This document shows positions 1 through 8,813 of a DNA stretch of 64,000 nt, piece after piece. Within the stretch, counting starts at the first letter, position 1. Every line of letters begins with the position of its first letter. Source of the DNA: Halovenus marina. Its GTDB lineage: Archaea > Halobacteriota > Halobacteria > Halobacteriales > Haloarculaceae. Under the pieces are notes generated by a model. That model did no database searches. It saw only the letters and a program-made list of their open reading frames with translations, and had not been told where the DNA came from. The position numbers and the translations under genes were made by a program. The stretch lies in contig NZ_JBLKNZ010000001.1 in NCBI RefSeq assembly GCF_051414115.1, positions 1,426,001-1,490,000 of the forward strand, in the 5' to 3' direction.

Positions 1-1
1 G

Positions 2-1138
2 ACGACCATCGACACCGAGTTCAATCAGGCCGATTTCCTCCCGCAGGACGCACCCGAGTGGACGGAATATCTGCCGGGGCCGCTCGAACCCGGAACGTAC
101 ACCATCGCCGATGATTTTGCATATCTGAGCGACAACTTCGGCACGCAGGGGCCGGACAGGCGAGCGCAGATACTGATACGAGAGTCCGTCACTGACGGGC
201 AGGTGCTCGCAGCCATCGACAGCGTGAGTCAGAGTCCGGCGGGCCGTTCGGTCGTCGTCCGGGCGGACGGGAGAGCGGCCATCGAGGGACCACACACGGT
301 GCTTCGGTCGGTCGCTGCTGACAACGAGACACTCGCGGCAGCGATCGACGAGCGTGACACGTCCGGGAATGGACTGCCAGACGAGAACGTGACGGCGGTC
401 TACGACCTCCTGTTCGAGGTCGACGAATCGGCCGCTGAGAACGTTCTGAGCCGCGAGGACGGACGGATCACGTCAGCCCGACTGCTCGTGAGCGTGCGGG
501 GCGGCGAGTCGGCCCAGCAGATCGCAGCAGACACTGAAGCGCTCGCAGACGCTATTGAGTCCGATGCGCCGATGGTCTCTGCCGTCGCGACTGGCGGGCC
601 AGTCACCGAGGCCGTGTTCCAGGACGCCCTGCTGGAAAATCTAGTGCAGGCGTTCACCATCACCCTCGTCGTCATCCTCGTCTTTTTAGTGCTGCTGTTC
701 TGGCGACAATACGGGTCGCCGTCGCTGGGGCCGGTCGTACTCGCCCCAGTGGTGGCCGCACTGGCGTGGTTGCTCGGGGCGATGGCGCTGTTGGGAATCT
801 CGTTCAACAGCGAAACAGCAGTGATCACGAGTCTGGCGATCGGACTCGGGGTGGACTACAGCATCCACGCTGGCGAGCGCTTCATGGTCGAGCGCGAGCG
901 GACGGATTCGCTCGACGACGCGCTTGAGGCGTCGATCACTGGCACCGGCGGCGCGCTGCTCGCGAGCGCGGGGACGACCGCCGCTGGCTTTGGCGTACTC
1001 GCACTCTCGCTGTCGCCACCGCTCCAGCGGTTCGGTCTCGTAACCGGGTCGGCAATCGTACTCGCGCTGATTGCCTCGGTCACGGTGCTACCCTGTCTGC
1101 TCGTCGTGCGCGAGCGGATCGGGCAGCGATACGAGTAA
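2..1138 (+). CDS. RND/MMPL-family exporter, C-terminal part (5' end outside window)
   Basis: The reading frame is open from the first bases of the window, so the N-terminal half lies upstream. What is seen is the end of an extracytoplasmic loop followed by about five hydrophobic segments in the order expected for the second membrane half of an MMPL/RND (sterol-sensing-domain-like) protein. One segment carries the family-typical GLGVDYSIH motif. Haloarchaeal members are inner-membrane proteins thought to move hydrophobic or lipid-like substrates by proton motive force; the substrate cannot be read here. It ends 24 bases before the next gene, on the same strand. Family assignment is firm, substrate unknown. 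Confidence 0.85.
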   Translation, partial: TTIDTEFNQADFLPQDAPEWTEYLPGPLEPGTYTIADDFAYLSDNFGTQGPDRRAQILIRESVTDGQVLAAIDSVSQSPAGRSVVVRADGRAAIEGPHTVLRSVAADNETLAAAIDERDTSGNGLPDENVTAVYDLLFEVDESAAENVLSREDGRITSARLLVSVRGGESAQQIAADTEALADAIESDAPMVSAVATGGPVTEAVFQDALLENLVQAFTITLVVILVFLVLLFWRQYGSPSLGPVVLAPVVAALAWLLGAMALLGISFNSETAVITSLAIGLGVDYSIHAGERFMVERERTDSLDDALEASITGTGGALLASAGTTAAGFGVLALSLSPPLQRFGLVTGSAIVLALIASVTVLPCLLVVRERIGQRYE

Positions 1139-1162
1139 GGGCGCGGCAGCCAAAGGTCGGGT

Positions 1163-1753
1163 ATGGTCGCGAAAGAATCGCAGGACGTACTGGTACGTGG
1201 TGACAGCGCCCCGGGATTCGAGTTGCCCGGAACAGACGGCGAGACGTACACGCTCGCAGATTTCGAGGGCTACGAGGGGTTGCTCGTCGTCTTCACCTGC
1301 AACCACTGCCCGTACGCGAAGGCGAAGTTCGCAGAGATGAACCGTCTCGCCACGGAGTACGACGAGGTCGCAGTCGTCGGGATCAACCCGAACGACGCTG
1401 AGGAGTACCCCGAGGACGACTTCGAGACGATGGTCGAACGCGTCCAGGACGGGACCATCCAGTGGGACGCCTACCTGCGCGACGAGTCACAGCAGGTCGC
1501 GGCCGCCTACGGCGCGATGTGCACACCGGACCCCTTGCTGTTCGAGCGGGTCGACGGCGACTTCGAACTCGCCTATCACGGCCGTCTCGACGACGCCCCG
1601 AACCCCGACGACGAGGCCGAGGTGCGAGAGATGAAAGCCCACATCGAAACGATGCTTGCCGGGGAATCGATCGACCAGGAGGAGAACCCCTCCCGAGGCT
1701 GTTCGATCAAGTGGACGGCCGGAAACGAACCCGACTACTGGAACGATGACTGA
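1163..1753 (+). CDS. Thioredoxin-fold (AhpC/TlpA-like) redox protein
   Basis: A 196-residue protein. An N-terminal stretch (SAPGFELPGTDGETYTL) is typical of the AhpC/TSA-Redoxin fold, followed by a CNHCPYAK redox site (CxxC) around residue 50, a TPDP segment in the cis-proline region, and a conserved C-terminal GCSIKW motif seen in this soluble thioredoxin-like family. No signal peptide, so cytoplasmic. It probably reduces peroxides or disulfides; which one cannot be decided from sequence alone. The stop codon lies in a 19-base tandem duplication that also carries the start of the following methyltransferase gene. Confidence 0.8.
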   Translation: MVAKESQDVLVRGDSAPGFELPGTDGETYTLADFEGYEGLLVVFTCNHCPYAKAKFAEMNRLATEYDEVAVVGINPNDAEEYPEDDFETMVERVQDGTIQWDAYLRDESQQVAAAYGAMCTPDPLLFERVDGDFELAYHGRLDDAPNPDDEAEVREMKAHIETMLAGESIDQEENPSRGCSIKWTAGNEPDYWNDD

Positions 1754-1780
1754 ACAGGGAAACGATGACTGAGCAAACCT
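1744..1780 (+). repeat. 19-base micro-duplication at a gene junction
   Basis: The string AACGATGACTGA occurs twice, 19 bases apart. The first copy contains the stop of the thioredoxin-like gene (GAT GAC TGA) and an out-of-frame ATG at 1746 followed by ACT GAA CAG. The second contains the start of the methyltransferase at 1765 (ATG ACT GAG CAA). The simplest reading is that the two genes once overlapped at ATGACTGA and a short tandem duplication separated them. Confidence 0.6.
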
Positions 1781-2436
1781 GTCCCGCGGAAGTGACGCAA
1801 CTGGCAGAGCTGATCGGGCCAGAACCCGACGAGGTCATCCAGGCGATGGACGAGCGCGCCAGCGCGGAGGGGTTCCCGATTGTGGGGCAGACGGTGGGAG
1901 TATGGCTCTCGACGCTCGCTCGACTGACCGACGCGCGGCGCGTGTTTGAGTTCGGGTCGGGCTTTGGCTACTCCGCGTACTGGTTCGCGCGGGCGCTCGG
2001 CTCCGATGGGGAGGTCGTCCTGACCGAGATTGACGCGGACGAACTCGACCTCGCACGGGAGTACTTCGAGCAGGGCGGTCTCGCTGATCGGGCGCGCTTC
2101 GAGTACGGCGACGCAATCGACATCGTGACCGAGTACGACGGCCCGTTCGATATTGTCCTCATCGACAACGAGAAGGAGCGATACAGAGAGGCATTCGAGG
2201 CCGTCCGCGGGAAACTCGAACCCGGCAGTGTCGTGCTGGCAGACAACGCGATCACGTCGTCCTCGGTCGACCGGGACACGGTGGTTGCGCTGCTGGACGG
2301 CGAAGAGGTTCCCGACGCCAGCGAAAGCAGCCGTGGGATTGCGGACTACCTCGACTACGTCCGTGACCAGCCGGACATCGAGACGGCGCTGTTGCCTCAG
2401 GGCGAAGGGGTCGCGGTGAGCGTCGTCACCGAGTGA
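1765..2436 (+). CDS. Class I SAM-dependent O-methyltransferase
   Basis: A 223-residue protein of the O-methyltransferase family 3 (catechol/caffeoyl-CoA type). The SAM-binding motif I reads VFEFGSGFGYSAYWFARAL near residue 55, motif II ends in an acidic residue (LTEID), and a later DIVLIDNEKERY strand with LADNAI gives the metal-ligand region typical of the family. It is a cytoplasmic enzyme; the methyl acceptor is unknown. It follows the thioredoxin-like gene by 11 bases, so the two are probably co-transcribed. Confidence 0.85.
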   Translation: MTEQTCPAEVTQLAELIGPEPDEVIQAMDERASAEGFPIVGQTVGVWLSTLARLTDARRVFEFGSGFGYSAYWFARALGSDGEVVLTEIDADELDLAREYFEQGGLADRARFEYGDAIDIVTEYDGPFDIVLIDNEKERYREAFEAVRGKLEPGSVVLADNAITSSSVDRDTVVALLDGEEVPDASESSRGIADYLDYVRDQPDIETALLPQGEGVAVSVVTE

Positions 2437-2525
2437 GGACTCGTAACTCCGCTCCTGTTCTCGCTTGCGAAAATTCGGGGGGTTCGCTTATGTGGGTCGG
2501 GCCGAAACCACCGCCAACCGCACTC

Positions 2526-3128
2526 ATGAGCTTGATGATCGATATCCGGAAGCTCGGGTTGTTCAACAAGATGGCAAAGCAGGGCGGGAATACGGTTGCT
2601 GACCACCTGAGTCAGATGACAGGGATGGAAACGGAGATGGAGATAACCAAGATCAACTTCATCGACATCCCGGACATCAAGGCACACGTCGGTGACAAAA
2701 AACAGATCGGGATCAGCATCGAGATGCTCGAACCACCCCACGGATACGTGCTTTTTCTGTTCAACGCCGAGGACGGGAAGAAGCTCGCGCAAGGGATGAT
2801 GGGCGGGATGGACGATCCCGGAAGTGCCACCGACGGCTTCACGGACATGGAGCGCTCCGCAATCGAGGAAATCGGCAACATCATGACTTCGGGCTTTATC
2901 GACGGGTGGGCGAACGTCCTCCACACGACCATCGACATGTCGACGCCGACCTTTACCTACGGTCCCGGAAGCGGGATGGTCGACGAACTCGTCGGCGACC
3001 GGAACGAGGAGATGGCGCTGATGTTCGACTCGCGGGTGCAGGCGCTCGAATCCGACATCGACGTGAAGGTGTACACCTTCCCCGAACTCGACGAACTCGT
3101 CGAGTTGATGCAACAGATCGAAGTTTGA
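2526..3128 (+). CDS. cheC: CheC-family chemotaxis phosphatase
   Basis: A 200-residue protein from the ATG at 2526. The frame stays open upstream, but the added residues are not haloarchaeal in character, so the later start is preferred. It carries one complete CheC/CheX/FliY active-site signature (S-x3-E-x2-N-x22-P) at S111, E115, N118 and P141, which in the family dephosphorylates CheY-P. The N-terminal half resembles a degenerate second copy without the catalytic residues. The protein is cytoplasmic, acting with CheD and CheY in taxis. No other che or archaellum gene lies in the window, so this is a detached copy. Haloarchaea usually carry several CheC paralogues; which one this is cannot be read. 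Confidence 0.85.
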   Translation: MSLMIDIRKLGLFNKMAKQGGNTVADHLSQMTGMETEMEITKINFIDIPDIKAHVGDKKQIGISIEMLEPPHGYVLFLFNAEDGKKLAQGMMGGMDDPGSATDGFTDMERSAIEEIGNIMTSGFIDGWANVLHTTIDMSTPTFTYGPGSGMVDELVGDRNEEMALMFDSRVQALESDIDVKVYTFPELDELVELMQQIEV

Positions 3129-3217
3129 ACCGAAACAGGGTGTCTCGCCCTGGTCAGGTCGTCCGGGTTCCCCGAGACGGTCTCGCCCGTTCAGTCTGCC
3201 AGGATTTGTCTATTTAG

Positions 3218-3231
3218 CCAGGAGAACCTGG
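3218..3231 (+). terminator. Short perfect hairpin upstream of trkA, possible terminator or leader element
   Basis: CCAGG-AGAA-CCTGG forms a perfect five-pair stem with a four-base loop in the gap between the cheC-like gene and trkA. A second small hairpin (CAGGG...CCCTG) lies near 3138-3154, just after the cheC-like stop. There is no long T-run, so termination is only a suggestion. Confidence 0.3.
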
Positions 3232-3310
3232 TTGTTCGACTGGTGTGTATCTGAACACCGCCGATGACGGTGTAGAAACAGATTTGAGGCCGCGTGGACA
3301 CAACGCGTGT

Positions 3311-4648
3311 ATGGACGTAGTTATCGTTGGCGCTGGCGAAGTCGGGACGACGATAGCCGAGAACTTCGCATCGGAGCACAACGTCGTCGTCATCGATGTC
3401 GACGAGACTCGCGTCGAGGAGCTCAAATACCAAGCCGACGTGATGACACTCGCCGGTGACGGAACCTCTCACACCGTTCTTGACTCGGTCGATGCTGGCG
3501 ATGCTGACCTCTTTCTGGCCTGCACCGACGACGACCAGACGAACATCATCTCGTGTGGGACTGCGAAGACGCTCGGTGACCCGTTTACGATCGCCCGAAC
3601 GCGGAGTGACAAGTACTTCAACACGTGGGAGCAAAAGCGCGGCGCGTTCGGCGTCGATTTTCTCGTCTGTACGGAACTGCTGACGGCCGAGAACATCGTT
3701 CGCGTGATCGGTCTTCCCTCGGCGGTCGATGTCGATCCCTTCGCTGGCGGCCTCGTCCAGATGGCGGAGTTCGAAATCGACGAAAACAGTCCAATCGCCG
3801 GAAAGACCGTCGCGGAAGCAGACCACTTCGAGTCACTCACCTTCGCCGGGTTGTTTCGCGACGGCGAGATGATCATCGCGAAGGGGTCGACGCGGATACA
3901 GCCGGGAGACCGGACTGTCGTCATCGGAAGCCCGGAGAGCGTGCAGGGGTTCGCGATGGACTCCGAACCCGGAACGACGCCGGACACCACCGACGAAATC
4001 GTGATCATCGGCGGCTCCGAAATCGGCTATCACGTCGCGAAACTCCTCGAAGACCGGGGTCTCCGGTCCGTTCTCATCGAGAAGGACAGCGACCGAGCGC
4101 GAACGCTCGCAGAGGAGTTGCCCGACACGCTCGTGATGGAACACGACGCCACAGACACCGACTTTCTCGCACGCGAGCACGTCGACGAGGCAGATTATCT
4201 CGTCTCCGCGCTTCGCTCCGACGAGCAGAATCTCCTGACGTCGATGCTCGCGAAGCGACTCGGCTGTCGCCGCGTCGTCTCGGTCGTCGAAAATGCCGAG
4301 TACGTCGAACTGTTCGAGGAGATTGGCGTCGACGTCGCGATCAACCCCCGTCAGGTGACCGCAGAGGAGATTATCCGGTTTAGCTTCGAGAGCGTCGCGG
4401 AAAACCTCGCAGTCCTCGAAAACGACCGGGCGGAAGTCGTCGAACTGGAGTTGACCGCCGACAGCGAACTCGTCGGGCGGTCGATTCAGGAACTGGCGAC
4501 CGAACTCGACGGCTCCTTTGTCATCGGCGCAATCTCGCGGGACTTCTCGCTCGTTATCCCGCGCGGCGAAACGACACTGGAACCGGGAGACCACGTCGTT
4601 ATTTTCGCTGAATCGTCCTTCGTCAGCGACCTCACAGCGATGCAATAA
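3311..4648 (+). CDS. trkA: Trk potassium uptake regulatory subunit TrkA
   Basis: A 445-residue cytoplasmic protein from ATG 3311; a GTG-initiated extension to 3245 is less likely because the Rossmann strand begins at residue 2. It has two RCK modules in tandem. The first NAD-binding motif is VIVGAGEVGTTIAE near residue 4, the second IIGGSEIGYHVAK near residue 230, each followed by a TrkA-C domain. TrkA binds NAD(H) and ATP and gates the TrkH channel, controlling K+ uptake, which is central in salt-in haloarchaea. The gene ends one base before the trkH start, indicating one transcript. Confidence 0.95.
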   Translation: MDVVIVGAGEVGTTIAENFASEHNVVVIDVDETRVEELKYQADVMTLAGDGTSHTVLDSVDAGDADLFLACTDDDQTNIISCGTAKTLGDPFTIARTRSDKYFNTWEQKRGAFGVDFLVCTELLTAENIVRVIGLPSAVDVDPFAGGLVQMAEFEIDENSPIAGKTVAEADHFESLTFAGLFRDGEMIIAKGSTRIQPGDRTVVIGSPESVQGFAMDSEPGTTPDTTDEIVIIGGSEIGYHVAKLLEDRGLRSVLIEKDSDRARTLAEELPDTLVMEHDATDTDFLAREHVDEADYLVSALRSDEQNLLTSMLAKRLGCRRVVSVVENAEYVELFEEIGVDVAINPRQVTAEEIIRFSFESVAENLAVLENDRAEVVELELTADSELVGRSIQELATELDGSFVIGAISRDFSLVIPRGETTLEPGDHVVIFAESSFVSDLTAMQ

Positions 4649-4649
4649 C

Positions 4650-6152
4650 ATGCTTCGACTCCGGGTCAGGTGGCGAGCGAGCGTCGATCTGACGGGACGG
4701 ATACTGCTGTATCTCGCAGTTCCGCTCTCCTTTCCGCTTCTGATCGCGGCATACGCCGGGGAATCGCTGCTTCCGTTTCTGGTGACGATCGCGGTGACGC
4801 TCTCGGTCGGCAGTGGGATGCGGTATATCACCGACCCGGACCTGGACATCGGGCCGCGTGAGGGATTTCTCGCAGTTGCGCTCATCTGGCTGCTCGTGGC
4901 TGTTATCGGCGCGATTCCGTTTCTCGTCGCCGGGACCGGAACCATCGGATCGCCAGTCAACGCCCTGTTCGAGTCGATGAGCGGGCTGACGACGACCGGC
5001 GCGACGGTGTTGCGCGACTTCGAGATCCACGCACAATCGATTCTGATGTGGCGGCAACTGCTGCAGTGGCTGGGTGGACTCGGGATTCTCATTCTCGCGA
5101 CGGCAGTCCTCTCCTCGCTGGGCGTCGCCGGTGCGCAACTCATGGAGACCGAAACGCAGACGGAGAACGTCAACCGGCTCACACCGAAGATATCCCACAC
5201 CGCGCGGCTCATCTGGGGGCTGTATCTCGGGCTCACGGGGCTTGCGATTGCAGTGTACTGGGGACTTGGGCTATCTGGGCTGGCCCCGAACATGGACCTC
5301 TACAACGCCGTCGCCCACGCCTTTACCTCGGTTTCGACTGCCGGATTCTCGTCGGAACCGCTGAGTCTCGGCGCGTTCGACCCCGTCGTGCAGTGGGCTG
5401 CCATCCCCTTCATGATCGTCGGGTCGACAAGCTTCACCTTACTGTACTACGCCATCCACGGCGAGCCGGGTCGCCTGCTGCGCAACGAGGAGTTTCACTT
5501 CTATCTGGGGGCCATCGCAGCCTTCACGCTCGTCGTCGGGACCGCACTCGTGTACGACCCGAACACGACGTTCGGGGGCACGGGGACGGTCCGTCACGCG
5601 CTGTTCAACGTGGTCTCGATCATCACGACCACCGGATACGCAAGCGCCGATTTCGCGACCTGGTCCCCGGCCGCAAAGCACATGCTCTGGCTGGGGATGT
5701 TCATCGGCGGGATGGTCGGTTCGACGACGTGTTCAGTCAAGTCGCTTCGCTGGCTGGTCACGCTCAAGTCGCTTCGCCGCGATCTGTTCACGAGTATCCA
5801 CCCGAATGCGATTCGACCAGTTCGCGTCTCGGGAAAGCCCATCGACGAGCAGACGGTCAAGGACATCTACAGTTTCGTCCTCTTGAGCGTCCTCATCGTC
5901 GTGTTACTGACCGTCTTCATCGTCATCAACGCAGAGCGGGGCGGCGATTCAGTTCCGGAGTTCGATGCGCTGGGTGCCGCCTCATCGACCTTTCTCAACA
6001 TCGGTCCGGCCTTTGGTGATGCTGGCCCCTACGGCACCTACGAGGGCTTTCAGCCGAGCACGAAGGCAGTCATGTTCGTGTTGATGTGGATCGGCCGCAT
6101 CGAGATTATCCCCGTACTGGTGCTGTTCACGAAATCCTTCTGGACATCGTAA
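4650..6152 (+). CDS. trkH: Trk potassium uptake membrane subunit TrkH
   Basis: A 500-residue integral membrane protein. The ATG at 4650 lies directly after the trkA stop; the longer frame to 4518 runs inside trkA and is rejected. The four pore loops of the SKT family are visible: SMSGLTTTGATVL (about residue 110), TSVSTAGFSSEPL (about 225), SIITTTGYASAD (about 325) and NIGPAFGDAGPYG (about 450), each with the selectivity glycine. It conducts K+ into the cell under TrkA control. The fourth loop lacks the T-x-G form of the others, which is common in this family. Confidence 0.95.
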   Translation: MLRLRVRWRASVDLTGRILLYLAVPLSFPLLIAAYAGESLLPFLVTIAVTLSVGSGMRYITDPDLDIGPREGFLAVALIWLLVAVIGAIPFLVAGTGTIGSPVNALFESMSGLTTTGATVLRDFEIHAQSILMWRQLLQWLGGLGILILATAVLSSLGVAGAQLMETETQTENVNRLTPKISHTARLIWGLYLGLTGLAIAVYWGLGLSGLAPNMDLYNAVAHAFTSVSTAGFSSEPLSLGAFDPVVQWAAIPFMIVGSTSFTLLYYAIHGEPGRLLRNEEFHFYLGAIAAFTLVVGTALVYDPNTTFGGTGTVRHALFNVVSIITTTGYASADFATWSPAAKHMLWLGMFIGGMVGSTTCSVKSLRWLVTLKSLRRDLFTSIHPNAIRPVRVSGKPIDEQTVKDIYSFVLLSVLIVVLLTVFIVINAERGGDSVPEFDALGAASSTFLNIGPAFGDAGPYGTYEGFQPSTKAVMFVLMWIGRIEIIPVLVLFTKSFWTS

Positions 6153-6238
6153 TCTGTGGATTTCGGTTCATCCAGCCGCGCGGGAGCAGAACCAACTTTG
6201 ATTATGCCAGGCGTCGAACCCCCAGATTGGGAACGACG

Positions 6239-7381
6239 ATGGATATTGCCGACATTGCCACCAGCGACTACAACGAGATAGACGCCGACGAGCGCCTCGG
6301 AAAGGTAAAATCACTCTTCGAGCGCTCGAACCCGAAGGGGATACTCGTCACCGACGACGGCGAGTACGAAGGCGTAATCACACAGAAACAGCTGGTGCAA
6401 TCTCACGTCGAGGAGAGTGCGAAGGTGCGAGGACTGATCCGTTCGGCCCCGAAGGTCGAACGGACTGACGACGTTCGCGAAGTCGCCAGAGTGCTCGTCG
6501 AGAGCGGCTCGAAGATTGCACCGGTCGTCGAGAACGACGAACTGTGGGGGATCATCACGGAAGACCACATTCTCGAAGCTGTGCTGGACAACCTCGATGC
6601 GCTCGACGTCGAGGAAATCTATACCGACGACGTCGTCACGATGAACGACAAGGAGACGGTCGGAAAGGCTATCGGACTGCTCCGCGAACACGGCATCTCC
6701 CGGTTGCCAGTTCTCGACGACGACGGACACCTGACGGGCGTCGTGACGACACACGACATCGCGGACATCGCGGTCAGAAACGTCGAGCGACAGCAGAAAG
6801 GCGACCGCTCGGGCGATATCGACCGGATTCTCGACATTCCTGTCTACGATATCATGAACAGCCCAGTCTCGACGACGAGCGTCGACGAGTCTGTCCGGTC
6901 GGCGGTCAAGCGAATGCTCGACAACGACTTCGAGGGACTCGTTGTCACGCCGAGTGACGACGACCGGTACGTGACCGGGATCATCACGAAAACCGACGTG
7001 CTTCGGGCGCTGACCTACACCGAGCGCGAACACATGGACGTACAGATCACGAACGTCAAACTGCTGGATACGATCGGCCGCGAGGACATCCGCGAACGCA
7101 TCGAGGAGGTGGCCGACAAGTACCAGAAGATGCAGGTCATGCACGCGCACGTCCGATTCCACAAGCACAAGGAGACGCTCCGTGGAACGCCGCTCATCCA
7201 GTGTCAGATCCGACTGCGAACCAACCGCGGACAGGTCGCAGGCAGCGGCGAGGGATACGGCGCGCGCACGGCCTTCGGTGTCGCGCTCGACAAACTCGAA
7301 CGGCGCGTCCTCGAGATGAAAGGCGTTCAGGCTGACGAGGAGTACCGGGGACAGTTGCTCCAGAAACTGGGCGATCTGTAA
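6239..7381 (+). CDS. Four-CBS protein with C-terminal ribosome-hibernation (HPF-like) domain
   Basis: A 380-residue protein from ATG 6239. Residues 1 to about 265 hold four CBS motifs (two Bateman modules), with typical strands such as KGILVTDDGEYEGVITQ, ISRLPVLDDDGHLTGVVTT and YVTGIITKTDVL. Residues from about 270 (MDVQITNVKLLDTIG) to 380 read as an S30EA/HPF-type domain: a beta-alpha-beta-beta-beta-alpha pattern ending in AFGVALDKLERRVLEMK. CBS pairs bind adenine nucleotides; HPF domains bind the small ribosomal subunit. The combination suggests a ribosome hibernation factor controlled by energy charge. It sits 86 bases after trkH on the same strand. Domain reading is good, function inferred. 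Confidence 0.75.
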   Translation: MDIADIATSDYNEIDADERLGKVKSLFERSNPKGILVTDDGEYEGVITQKQLVQSHVEESAKVRGLIRSAPKVERTDDVREVARVLVESGSKIAPVVENDELWGIITEDHILEAVLDNLDALDVEEIYTDDVVTMNDKETVGKAIGLLREHGISRLPVLDDDGHLTGVVTTHDIADIAVRNVERQQKGDRSGDIDRILDIPVYDIMNSPVSTTSVDESVRSAVKRMLDNDFEGLVVTPSDDDRYVTGIITKTDVLRALTYTEREHMDVQITNVKLLDTIGREDIRERIEEVADKYQKMQVMHAHVRFHKHKETLRGTPLIQCQIRLRTNRGQVAGSGEGYGARTAFGVALDKLERRVLEMKGVQADEEYRGQLLQKLGDL

Positions 7382-7403
7382 GCGACCTCTAGCGTTTCGC
7401 TGT

Positions 7404-8723
7404 TTAACTGCGAGCGGCGTTTTCGGCCTCGACTTGCACCAGATACGATCGGTCGTCGTCGTAGTCGGCGGCGGCCGCGAGCGCCCGCTCCGTTCCGATC
7501 TGGTTGAGCGCCCACGCGGCACTCGCGCGGACGGCGTCTGCGTCGTCAGTCTCCAGCACCTCCGCGAGCGGGTCGATAGCACGGGTGTCACCGATGAGAC
7601 CGAGCGCCCGTGCGGCCGTCGAGCGAATGTCGGGGTTATCGGCGGCAAGACGCTGTGCGACGGGTTCAGTCGAGTCCTCGCTTCCGATCGTTCCGAGTGC
7701 CCGCAGCGAGACGAGTTCGAGTTTCACGTCGCCACCGCCCAGAAAGTCGTGCAGGGTCTCGCAGGCCCGCTCGTCGCCGATGCGTCCGAGGATCCGGACT
7801 GGCTGTTTGTTGCGCCGCTGTGCGAGCGCGTGGACCTGCTCGAATGCTTCCTCGGGCGCGAGATGTTCGAGCGCATCGAGGATGTTCTCCTCCATGAAGT
7901 CAGAGCCGAGCGACTCCATCGCAGTCAGGATTGGCTCGACCTCGCCTTCCTTCTCGTAGATTTTGATCGCGTTCCACTCCGGCGGGAAATCCCGCCGTGT
8001 CTCCGGTGTCAGCACGTCGTAAAAGCCCTGTCTGCGGAGTTGCTCGCGAACTTCCAGATCGCTCCAGACCTGTGCGTCCTCCAGGTCTCCAGTGAGGTCG
8101 TTCGCGGCGTCGAGTAGCGTCGCGATGGCATCGGCGTCGTCGTCGGGATCGAGTTCGGTGTCACCGATCGATTCGGTCAGTTCTGCGAGGGCGTCGTTGA
8201 CGTCCTCTGGGTCGCTTGCTTCGAGCGTCGCCTCCCAGTCGAGCGTCTCGCTTGTCGTCCCGAAGAAGCGCTCGACGGCCTCGCTCACCTCGCCTTCGCC
8301 TTTCTCTGTCCACTTGCTGGAGGTGATCGTCGTCTGTGCGTCTTCGAGCACGTCGACGATGTCGGACACGTAGGGGCCGCGCTGGTCTTCGAGGTCGTCA
8401 CGCAGGTCCGAGAGTCGGTCGTCGAGGTCGTCACGTGGGTCCTCGGGGTCGTCGTCTTCGTCTTCCGGTTCGGGCACGAAAAACTCGGCGTCCGCGAGGT
8501 CGTCCTCGATTTCGTCGAGCGTCGCTTCGACGTCGTCCAGATCGGGTTCGGTTTCGGCCGCTTCGAGCGCGCTCTCTGCCTCGTCGAGGCGCGTCTCGAA
8601 GGCCGCCGGGTCGTCGAACTCCTCGGGGTCTGGCTGAGTCTCTGTGTCTTCCTCCGCGGGTTCTGTCTCCGCTTCGGACTCCGGTTCCGCCGCGGATTCG
8701 GCGTCCTCGTCCCCGTTGCTCAT
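7404..8723 (-). CDS. HEAT-repeat (PBS lyase-type) protein with acidic N-terminus
   Basis: A 439-residue protein starting at the ATG complementary to 8721-8723; a longer frame would cross the divergent promoter region. Residues 1-130 are extremely Glu/Asp/Pro-rich and probably disordered. The middle is helical, and the last 150 residues contain several HEAT-like repeats of the E/Z type (GRIGDERACETLHDFL, ALGTIGSEDSTEPVAQRL, ALGLIGDTRAIDPLAEVL, ALNQIGTERALAAA). Such repeats make a protein-binding solenoid; no catalytic residues are evident. It converges on the CBS-HPF gene with only 22 bases between stops. Partner and role unknown. Confidence 0.8.
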   Translation of the reverse strand: MSNGDEDAESAAEPESEAETEPAEEDTETQPDPEEFDDPAAFETRLDEAESALEAAETEPDLDDVEATLDEIEDDLADAEFFVPEPEDEDDDPEDPRDDLDDRLSDLRDDLEDQRGPYVSDIVDVLEDAQTTITSSKWTEKGEGEVSEAVERFFGTTSETLDWEATLEASDPEDVNDALAELTESIGDTELDPDDDADAIATLLDAANDLTGDLEDAQVWSDLEVREQLRRQGFYDVLTPETRRDFPPEWNAIKIYEKEGEVEPILTAMESLGSDFMEENILDALEHLAPEEAFEQVHALAQRRNKQPVRILGRIGDERACETLHDFLGGGDVKLELVSLRALGTIGSEDSTEPVAQRLAADNPDIRSTAARALGLIGDTRAIDPLAEVLETDDADAVRASAAWALNQIGTERALAAAADYDDDRSYLVQVEAENAARS

Positions 8724-8813
8724 ACAGCCATATGTGACAGGTCGGGCCAAGAGCGTTTCCCTTTCTCCGGGAACGATCGAGACGCATTTACTTGTTCACT
8801 CCTGACCTCCGGT

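Noticed and set aside
2397..3113. 238-residue minus-strand frame opposite the CheC-like gene
   Set aside because: His/Val/Asp-rich mirror of the acidic CheC-like coding strand; no start signal or motif.
3833..5293. 486-residue minus-strand open frame across trkA and trkH
   Set aside because: It lies opposite well-supported trkA/trkH and shows Ser/Arg/Val shadow composition.
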